Translations under genes and position numbers: made by a program
DNA from: Garcia nutans
Lineage: Eukaryota; Streptophyta; Magnoliopsida; Malpighiales; Euphorbiaceae
NCBI GenBank assembly: GCA_947685225.1
Contig: CANTUV010000003.1
Location: 6,704,001 to 6,768,000 of the forward strand
DNA: 64,000 bases
Direction of reading: 5' to 3'
The notes under the pieces: model-generated
What the model saw: the letters and a program-made list of their open reading frames with translations, nothing else
Told to the model about the DNA's origin: nothing
Databases searched by the model: none
Shown: piece by piece, positions 55,691 through 64,000 of the stretch
Numbering within the stretch: the stretch's first letter is position 1
Layout of the letters: the number at the start of each line of letters is the position of its first letter

Positions 55691-57660
55691 GAGTGATGGA
55701 AGTGGATATGGATAGCGTATACTTAATGTATATGCAAGATATATTTCACTAAAAGACAAAAAGTCAAAGTAAAAAGTAAAAAGTAAAAATTAAATGAAAT
55801 TAAATTAATTATGGATGGGAAGAAGAATTTAAAATATCTTAATATTATATTATTTAATTATTTTGAAAATATTTGCATAAGCGAGACTATCTTCCTCTTC
55901 CTTCAACCATTAATGGCCAAATTTCTTCTAAGGGATGGGGAAGGAATTCTTTTCTTCCAAACACCAAATTTCACAAGATTTTCAAGGGTTTTAAGATGAT
56001 TTTGAAGGTTTATCAAAGAATCAAATAAGTTTTCTATTATTTAAGCTTTGTTTTCTTTAATTTTAAGGTTATGTATGGATAAGGTAGTGAGAGAAGTTGA
56101 TTTAAATGGTTAAAATAAATAGTAATTGAGTTAATATAATGGATATGTGCTGATTTGATGGCTATTTTGTGGAGATGTGCACAAATTATGATTTAGGGTC
56201 ATAAGAAGATTATGTAAAAATTAGGGTTTTAATATGGATGTTTATGATTCTTATAATTGGTGGATTTAATATTAATTTAATGTATATTTTGTGATTGTAT
56301 GGTTGGACTTTGGATATGAGTTAGGTTTCATGAAGTTAGGGTTTTAAGTTAGAATATGTGAATTTTGGGTTTTTAAAGAAAGTGTATATAATTGCTAATA
56401 TGGATTATTTTGATGTTATTTTGATGTATGTATAATGAATTTAACGGTTAGGCGATGGAAATGGATCGGTTGAGTGGTAGTTTGAGAGTAGAGTTGAATT
56501 AAGGTTTTGGTGGAATTTGGGAAGAATGGGTATAATTGGTGTTTGATTGATTTAAATGGCTAGAAATGTGTGGCAAATGAATTATTTCTAATTGTAATTT
56601 GATTTAGGATTGAGTATGGTGAATTTGTGAAAATAAAGTATTGATGGGAAAATGGTGAAGTTAAAGTTGGAAGGTGATCAGAGCTTGGAACTTGGTATAA
56701 TTAAGGTTAGTACAAATTTTGGTAATGTTTAAATTGAATATTTATATGATATAATATGTTTATTGGTACACTTTAAGGGATCTTATGATTTTTTGAAGTG
56801 ACAATATGTATAATGAGCTTGTGATTGTGATTGTGAAAAGTTTATTGAATTGGATATAAGCAATAATAATTTATAATGTATATTAATGGTATGTAATATA
56901 ATGTAATCATAATGATAAAATGATAAAGTGCTATGTTATGTGGTGTGTGAAATGTGAAAATGGGTCACACTGTGGATGTAATTCATGATAGTGTGTAATG
57001 TACTATATATGGATTTGGTAAATGAAAAGGAAATGTTAAATGTGATGGAAATGATAATGTGATGTGAATGAGAAAGGGAAATGAGAATATAAGTAATGTG
57101 ATGGGTTTTTATGCGAGGGTTGGCCTTGCTCAATTACTTATTATAGAGAATTGAGTTTGGTGTGGAAAGAGCATGACCTTCAGGTGATTTATTTAACACT
57201 ATGCCCTCAGTGTCGAGAGGAGACAGCCTTTGGGTGATTTATATGACACTTTATCTCTGGTGTCGAGAGAAGACAACCTTCAGGTGATTTATATGACACT
57301 ATGTCTTTGGTGTTTCGAGGGGATGGCCTTCGAGTGAACTATATGAGACTTTGTCCCCAATATCGGATAGGCCAAATTAATGTCTTTGGAACTTGAATAT
57401 GGGGTAGGGATTTGTTGGACCCAATGTGTGTGCATGTGTGTGTGGGTTTATGAGACATTTTCACGAATGTGTTGAATGAATTAGTATTATATGGCATAAT
57501 AATTTGTGTGTCTTAATGAATATGTATTGGATTTTAAATATTGTGTTATTATAGTATATACCACTAAGCTCTCGAGATTAGCGTGGTAGTGTGTATCACA
57601 TAGGTGATTAGAAGTGCATACTAGGGTGATCTGGAGTGTGATTAAGACTTGGAGATCTTG
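55691..57660 (+). mobile_element. LTR E (Tekay/Del type), first part
   Basis: Aligns with the 3' LTR of B (from about 21,190 on): GGAAGAAGA block, ATTAGGGTTTTAATATGG, GATGGAAATGGAT. The start is missing against element 5. It has a roughly 52-base tandem unit with CTTC-GGTGATTTAT-ACACT and GTGTCGAG (57,165-57,365), the same trait as in C. The CACTAAGCTCTC...GCGTGGTAGTG stem-loop region is at 57,560. It is interrupted at 57,660 and resumes at 60,435. Confidence 0.8.
57165..57365 (+). repeat. 52-bp tandem repeat in LTR E
   Basis: Four units with GACACTATG-CC, GTGTCGAGAGGAGAC and CTTCAGGTGATTTAT. Related to the CCCGAAGG repeats of LTR C and of 58,525-58,665 on the other strand. Confidence 0.75.
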
Positions 57661-60434
57661 TGTAACACCCTTATGCCCTATATACGTATAATACATACAT
57701 CACATATATGTAAAATACGCATATAAAGTATAAGAATGCCACAAATAAGTATAATAAAAATAAAAATTTCCATATTCTCAATTTAAAATCCCAAATAATT
57801 AAAACATACTTTTAATAAGTAGGTAAAATAGTCATAATTAATTGTAGTTACCCAAAAGAAGTATTTTATATAAAAATCTCTGGGAAAAATTTACCATAGT
57901 TTTGTCTATAAAATGGATATCCCAAAAATTCCAACCATACTCAACCTGCATAAAAACACACTCCCAATAAAAACAAATCAACATTTCACCCCAACTTCTC
58001 CATTTCTTCACATTTTCCTCAGAACATTTAAATATGTACATCTATATTTATAAAGCATATATACAATTCATTATTACAAAATTAGTTCAAAAGTTCTTAA
58101 TATTTTACAATACTCCCAAAAACATAAATATATTATACAAAATTATGGCATGTTTTAATAAAAAGAAAATATACATGGCATCAGCTGGCTCTGATCCTGT
58201 GGCAGTCAAAAACTTATTTACACTAGTCCCAAGCCTAGACCTGACCAGGGCTAGATGAACTCTCTAGATCTACTGGATCAACCCTGTCACCTGTACGATA
58301 ATCGTGCTAAGCCAAAAGCCTAGTGGTACATTCTTTGATAATAATAAAACTTTAAAATAGTAATAATGCATTATGTTGTTGCATGATATTTCATAATGTG
58401 GTATGAAATTCCACTTTAAAGCATATTCTTTATTCTTTTTATACATCACATTAACACATACACAAGCATTGGGCCCAAAGTAATCTAATATACTATTCAA
58501 ATCCCATATTTGATATTTTGGTAAATTTTGACACGTAGTGTCAAGCCCGAAGGAAATAAAAGTGACGCCTAGTGTCTAGCCCAAAGGCAAATCATGGTGA
58601 CATCCAATGTCTAGCCCAAAGGCAAATCATATATCAGTGATGCCCAGTGTCTAGCCCCAAAGCTAAATAATGACAATAATCTCATAGGTATGCCGCCAAA
58701 CACAAAACTCTGAAAATTGAACAATATACTAGGCACACACAAATAGTACATATTTTTGCATAATCAATTTTTCTCATCACATTGCATCTTTTACTCATTT
58801 TTCTGATTTATGAAAATACCAAATCACTTTAACTCATCATATTACACCACTTTATCATAATGTATGTCATTTAACATTACAATCATATTACCCAAATATT
58901 CTTGGGCCATTCTAACATAATTCACATAAAATACTTTTCATTCATTTTAGCCATTAATAATGGCTTTCACAATGTACATAATGGATATACATCATTTCAC
59001 ATTCAATATCACAATGCATATGCATATTCAAATAATCAAGTAGCTTAACACAATTTCTATCTAAAATGTGTTAAGACAAATTAAATGCAAACATATTCAA
59101 ATTATCAAAAGTATGTACATACCTTAATTATCACTCAACCCTAAGCTAAAAATCACTCTCCAACCTTCACTTCTAAATTTCCCTTCAACACTAAGGTTGG
59201 GCAAATCACTTCTTCTTAATGCCTATTCAAAATGTGACAAATACAATCATTTAGAATCACATTTCAAGGCATTTCAAATATAAAATCCTAATTAAACATC
59301 ATTCCAACCATTATCCCAAAATTTTACCTTTCCTTACTTGAACGTTAGAATTTCCTTTTAATCTATTTTAAAACATATTAGAACATTTCTTAACTAATTA
59401 AATCCAATAAACACATAATCTTTAACAAAACCCTAAAATATGCCTTGAGCCTCTTCATTTGCAATTCTTCATTCCAACCCATTCTAAATGTTAATCTAAG
59501 CCCATTTACATATATCATTTAAATCAATTAATAACGTGATTTATTAATTAAAATAAAATAAAAATCAATACTTTAAAAATTTTCTTCTAAAACCCTAAAT
59601 TCAACACTACCTTTCCAACTCTCTAACTAAACTTGATTAAATCCATCATTTGACTTTAAAATCCTTGTTTAGGCATTAAAACAACTTCTTTGCAATCCAT
59701 TTGCACAATTAAAACACATGATTTCAAAATTCCAAATTACACATAACCCTAACTCATCTTCTTCATCCAAACTCCACCCAAACTTAATCCTTTCTTCCAT
59801 TTAACTTGAAAATCATTAATAACTAATCAAAATAGCATCATTAACACCAATTCTAATAATTATAACACACATACTCAAAATACCAAACTTCGCATATTCA
59901 TATTTTTATGAAAATTCAAAGATCAAGTTAGGAAACTTACTAATTCAAGAGGAAATCACCAAAACTCTAATTTAATTCTTAAAAATCCTTGCTAGACTAA
60001 GTAATTGGAAGAAGAAAATTTCACCCTCCATGCCCATGGTGATTCTCGGCCAAAGGAAGAGCAAGAGAAGAAGAAGTTTTAATTTGTTTTAATTTTTCTC
60101 TTTCATCTTTTAACCATATATATATAATAAAATATTATTTTAGTTATTTAATTATTTAATTAATTTAAAAATCATAATTTATCTCTTCTATTCATAAATA
60201 TTTTATTTTTAAATTATTTAATTAATTTTAATTTAATAAAGTATAATTACAACTTTGCCATTTGACTTTTGACTTTACTATTTAAAGTTGACTTTTGTAC
60301 ATGTTATGTATATTCTATATATATATTTCACATATACACTCTATTTTCTCACTTCTAATTCTTCCATTTTCCATTTAAATTATTTACTTAATTCATTTAA
60401 TTTAATTATTTTTTTGAAATTAACGGATGTTACA
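57661..60434 (-). mobile_element. Solo minus-strand Tekay/Del-type LTR
   Basis: 2,774 bases, minus strand TGTAACATCCGTTAATTTC to CATAAGGGTGTTACA. LTR E continues on both sides, and no PBS or interior is attached, so it is a solo LTR. It contains the inverted stem-loop (GCTAAGCC...CTAGTGG, 58,305-58,325) and the GTCTAGCCCAAAGG repeat (58,525-58,665). The flanks TCTTG and TCGTT match in only three of five bases, so the target duplication is worn or absent. No gene. ORFs at 57,838 and 58,034-58,500 are chance. Confidence 0.8.
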
Positions 60435-60934
60435 TCGTTTGTGCTACGAGACCAGAACAAAAGTGTTGCATATCATGTATAAAGTTATTGAAAGCATTTG
60501 TTTTGTATAATATATTTACTATAATGTGAATGTATTGGAAATGGAGGAAAATTTTGTATAGTTATATGTATGTACATAAAGTATAAATTTAAGTATATAT
60601 ATATAATGGACATTATTTTAATTGTGGAAGAGATGGTGTTAGTTTACAAAGTGATTTTGGGAGTATTTTTTAAAAATTACTGGTTGAGTTGTTTGCATTT
60701 TGGGACTTTGACAAATTACAGACAAAACTCTGGCAAATTTTTTCTTGAGATTTTTACTAGTAAATAATCAGATAAAGTTTTAACTATGTTTATATTAATG
60801 TAATTTATATATTTATAATACTCTATATTTATGTTACCAAATGAAGGTGTGCATACAATATATAGTCAATTATGGCGACACTCTTATAGTCTATATATGT
60901 ACTTTATTTATACGGAGCATATGTATTGTACATT
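60435..60934 (+). mobile_element. LTR E, second part
   Basis: Continues with GCTACGAGACCAGAAC, GTGTTGCATATCATG (compare 25,258-25,275) and the GACAAACTCTGGCAAATTTTT-like block. It stops about 40 bases short of the LTR end, where D is inserted. Confidence 0.75.
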
Positions 60935-61633
60935 TGTAATGTTCAAAATTTTAGATACAAAACTTTTAATTTAATATTGATAATTAATAAGGAATTGTGA
61001 TATAAGTGGTATGGATAAGTGATGTAAATAGTGGATCTCAAAAATTTACCAAAGAAATTATTTATTTTTACGGTTTTACGAGATTTAAAATCGAATTAGA
61101 ATCAAAGGATAAGAAAGAGGGTGCACCATAACTAAGATGAGATTGGCCACACAAGATTAAGATATATATATATGTGTGTGTGTACATGTGTGTGGTCAGG
61201 TGTAATGATATAAAAACTTCTCTTTCTTTCCTTTTTCTCCCTCCTTCCACGTTCATCACCATCTTCACCACCAAAACTCCTTCTTTCTTCCTTCCTTTCA
61301 AGACTTTGATCAAAACCTAAGAGGAAATAATATCTAGTTATAAGTTTTAGAAGATTAAGCTGGAAAAGTTAAGGTTATCAACAAGTGATTAGATAAAAAG
61401 AATAGTTTAAAGTGGTATGTGCTTATGTATATTTCTATTTACAACTAATTGAATTTCTATGAATTTATTATTTAAAATGATTGATTTAGTTGTCTTGAAT
61501 AATTTTTATTGAAAACTATTTGATATATGCTCTTTCTATGTTAAAGAAACTAGTTTTCATCCATTGATATCATATATTTGGCTATATGGAATTTAAGTTG
61601 ATAAGTGTTCAAAATACAGAGTTTTGCTTGACA

Positions 61634-61965
61634 CCACTAGTGACATGGTGTCAACTATGCTATGTTTCAATATTGAAGACACGACCAATAACACGTCTGT
61701 GTCATTGGGCATCATTGTGATAATAAATAAATGACACAGCCAGTGACACTCCTGTGTCAATGGATGTATCATAGCTACTGTGATAAAAGATAAATGACAT
61801 GGTTAGTGACACGCCTATGTCAATGGGCGTGTCATAGCTACTATAAAGCAACTTAAATGACACGGCCAAAGACACGACCATGTCATTGGATGTGTCAAAA
61901 CTTCTGTGAGAATGATCTTATGACACAGTCAATGACACACCCATGTCACTAGGCGTGTCACTTGA
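61634..61965 (+). repeat. Tandem GACAC-GGCC-GTGTCA repeats in LTR D
   Basis: About five units of 60-70 bases: AATGACACGGCCA, GTGACACGCC, TGTCAATGGGCGTGTCA, TAGCTACTGTGATAAAA. Each half-site is close to one arm of TGACACGGCCGTGTCA. Confidence 0.82.
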
Positions 61966-62608
61966 AGAAATTGCTCAAAATAACTTTTTGGTTTGTTTTT
62001 CATTTGTAATTCTAGTTGTAACGATTATAAGTTCTCAAAGTGTAAAGGATTTCTTATAAAAGTTAACCCTAACAAGTAGTGTAATAAATTTATTTGATTA
62101 TATGATAAAATTTGTGTGATACTAAGTGTTGGTTAGGAATTGTTTATTTGAAGTGTTGTGCATAATTTAATGTTATTAATAACTAATGGATTGCCCAAAA
62201 CATACTGATTTTAAATCTAGCTTGAGATTGAGTGGCTAGCCAAAGGGAGGATATCCAAAGTGATAGTGGACACTCTGTGTCATCATACTCAGTGGGCATT
62301 CGTGCCATAGTGGGCCATTGGCCAAAATTTTATACAATGGGCATTAAATTGCCAACAGTGACCCGTTATCCAAATCTAGAATCTGAGTTCGGTGTGTATG
62401 GGCATAATTAAAGAAGTTATCTACTTTGAAAATAATGTGTTATATGATTATTGTTAAATTAATCGATTTTGCATATAATTGTGTTTAGTATTTCAAGGTT
62501 TAATAGATTTATTACTTTCTTTACTAAATGTTCTGAAAGTAAGATTTTTCATTATTTCTAAACTATTTAATGTATAGATCTCTTTTCTTTAATTTTTACT
62601 TAAGCACC

Positions 62609-62623
62609 ACTAAGCTTTGCTTA
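62609..62623 (+). repeat. CTAAGC-TTT-GCTTAG stem-loop in LTR D
   Basis: Perfect six-base stem with a three-base loop inside CACCACTAAGC...TTAGCGTG. Equivalent stem-loops are at about 18,799, 25,138, 57,560 and, inverted, 13,118 and 58,308. Confidence 0.8.
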
Positions 62624-63035
62624 GCGTGTTAGAATTGTTTTCTGATACGCATATCAAACGAGGAGAGTTGATACTGCAGAGTGAGAGATATACATTTCTG
62701 ATCAACTGTATCACCAAGGTTCAATGAACAATATTGTAAATATTGTATTCTATATAGTTCACATGGCAATATTTTGTAATTTTGTATGACAGTTATACTA
62801 GTTTGAGAGTAATTTGAGAATTTTATAATAATGTAAGTTATCATTAAGAGTTCTTTATAAATTAATAGATATATGTGTGCATTATAGAAAGCTTAACAAC
62901 TGCATTAATGCTTAGAAGTATTTTGACCTTATTTCTTTAATACATGCATAGACATATATATAGACAATTGTGAATGCTAGGTGACATCTCCTATGTAGGT
63001 AAGTGTATGGGCTATGTAGGGGGTGTTACATTTAG

Positions 63036-63047
63036 TGGTATCAGAGC
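63036..63047 (+). other. Primer-binding site of element D (initiator tRNA-Met)
   Basis: TGGTATCAGAGC, five bases after the LTR end, the standard plant initiator tRNA-Met site. Confidence 0.93.
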
Positions 63048-63169
63048 AAGTTTAGCTGGTTCTATGTTTTGGGTTAAAAGAAAAGAGAAGTACAACTGTT
63101 ATTGCTATGTGGACTGTATAATTGAATAAATGTTTGATTCAATTGATTTTTAATGTTTAAAGGTATAAG

Positions 63170-64000
63170 ATGGCCTTTGAATCCCATCAAGGTGCCAAGG
63201 ATCAAGTTGCGTCCTCACACAATCAAGCTAGTGTGGGAAATCAATAGCCATCGGAATCTTCTGCGGAACAAATTCCATAAGACCCCCAATTTGTGAGAAA
63301 TATGGGGGAAATTCTTAGACAAATTGTAAGAGTTGCTCCTACTGTGCAACTTCCACCGCTAGTTCCCCAAAGATCTCCATTGGAGAGAATTAGAAAATTG
63401 GGAGCAAAATATTTTAAAGCTCGTGATACTGATGAGTCTTCAATAGCAGAGTATTGGAGGGAGAGGATTGTGAGAGTTTTTGATATTCTGCATTGTACTG
63501 ATGAGGAAAGATTACAGTGTACAGTTTCCTTGTTGTAAAAACAAGCTTTTCCCTAGTGGGATACAAAGCATAAAGGTATACCCGCAGGTAGACTTGCTTG
63601 GGCATTTTTCCAAGAAGAATTTAAAAAAGAATATATTAGTGAGATTTATTTAGAGGAGAAGCATCGGGAGTTTTTGTATCTTAAACAAAGGCAATTATCT
63701 ATGTTTGAATATGAGAGGCAGTTTGTTTACCTCAGCAAATATTTTTCAGAGTTAGTTGTATCTGAGGAAGAGAAGTGTAAGCGGTTTGAACAAGGTTTGA
63801 ACAGTCAAATTCGGGTATATTTAGTAGCGATGAGGATTAAAGAGTTTTCCACTCTTGTTAATGCGGCAGTGGCTATAGAAAATGAGATTAAACAAGAGTA
63901 GGGAAGAAAACAACAATCAAAGAAGGGATTTTCTAGTGAACAACAACAAGGTGGCCAGAAAAGACAAAGAAATATTCAAGCCCAAACTCAAGGGGTTTAG
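63170..64000 (+). pseudogene. gag: Decayed chromovirus gag of element D, cut by window edge
   Basis: ATG at 63,170 follows the PBS by about 120 bases. One frame runs to the window end without indels but with stops at 63,245 (TAG), 63,278 (TAA), 63,536 (TAA), about 63,554 (TAG), 63,899 (TAG) and at the edge. Motifs: SPLERIRKLGAKYFKARDTDESSIAEYWRE, FDILHCTDEERLQCTVSLL, WAFFQEEFKKEYISEIYLEEKHREFLYLKQRQLSMFEYERQF and FEQGLNSQIRVYL. These are the Retrotrans_gag pattern of Tekay/Del chromoviruses. A Gln-rich tail follows. The zinc knuckle and pol would lie to the right. Only nonsense changes break it, so decay by point mutation after insertion is likely. Confidence 0.9.

Larger units (their letters stand above)
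60935..63030 (+). mobile_element. 5' LTR of element D (Tekay/Del type)
   Basis: 2,096 bases, TGTAATGTTCAAAATTTTAG to GGGGGTGTTACA, followed by PBS and gag. Left flank ACATT; the right partner lies outside the window. It contains the GACACGGCC repeats (61,634-61,965), a worn GTCATC/GTGGGC repeat (62,260-62,350) and a perfect CTAAGC-TTT-GCTTAG stem-loop at 62,609-62,623. Confidence 0.88.

Noticed and set aside
57656..60439. Target duplication around the minus-strand LTR at 57,661-60,434
   Set aside because: Flanks TCTTG and TCGTT agree in only three of five bases, so it is not counted as a duplication. The insertion itself is supported by LTR E on both sides.

Overview
The window reads as plant nuclear heterochromatin: AT-rich, no intact cellular gene, and almost entirely nested LTR retrotransposons. 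The plant assignment rests on primer-binding sites (PBS) matching plant tRNA-Arg, initiator tRNA-Met and tRNA-Asp, on Ty3/gypsy gag families of the Tat/Ogre, Athila and Tekay/Del types, and on plant-type 5S rRNA gene remnants. The species cannot be named from the sequence. Every coding region seen is a decayed gag or gag-protease. No reverse transcriptase, RNase H or integrase was recognised.

Left part (1-29,966) is a deep nest. Three decayed tandem 5S rDNA units (26,406-27,620, minus strand) are interrupted by a minus-strand Ogre-like LTR (H, ending 26,405). H is interrupted by a Tekay-like non-autonomous element B: 5' LTR ending 19,298, PBS, 1.6 kb non-coding interior, 3' LTR 20,889-25,640. 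B carries an Athila fragment (16,150-18,711), a solo LTR with perfect GATAT target duplications (23,639-24,994), and a minus-strand Tekay-like LTR C (ending 15,294). C is interrupted by a minus-strand Ogre-like element X, and the LTR of X is interrupted by element 1 (2,175-12,706). A second Ogre-type family (LTR end, PBS at 28,546, leader with a hairpin repeat) lies right of the 5S units.

Middle (29,967-55,690) holds Ogre-like elements. Element 2 (29,967-40,052) is a second gag-only copy. Element 4 (LTR from 40,443, gag-protease 47,832-50,754) has element 3 (40,796-45,399, ATTTT duplications) inside its 5' LTR and is interrupted on the right by minus-strand element 5 (50,755-55,690).

Right part (55,691-64,000) is Tekay-like: LTR E with a complete minus-strand LTR inside it (57,661-60,434), then element D (LTR 60,935-63,030, PBS, decayed gag running off the window).

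The most interesting object is the element 1/2/5 family. It has long LTRs, a tRNA-Arg-type PBS and a gag that ends at a family-specific stop. A conserved non-coding block of about 2.4 kb follows, then minisatellites just before the polypurine tract. This is the layout of a gag-only (TR-GAG-like) non-autonomous retrotransposon. The minisatellite units differ in sequence but nearly all keep a short stem-loop, with paired changes between GGGT...ACCC and GGAT...ATCC.
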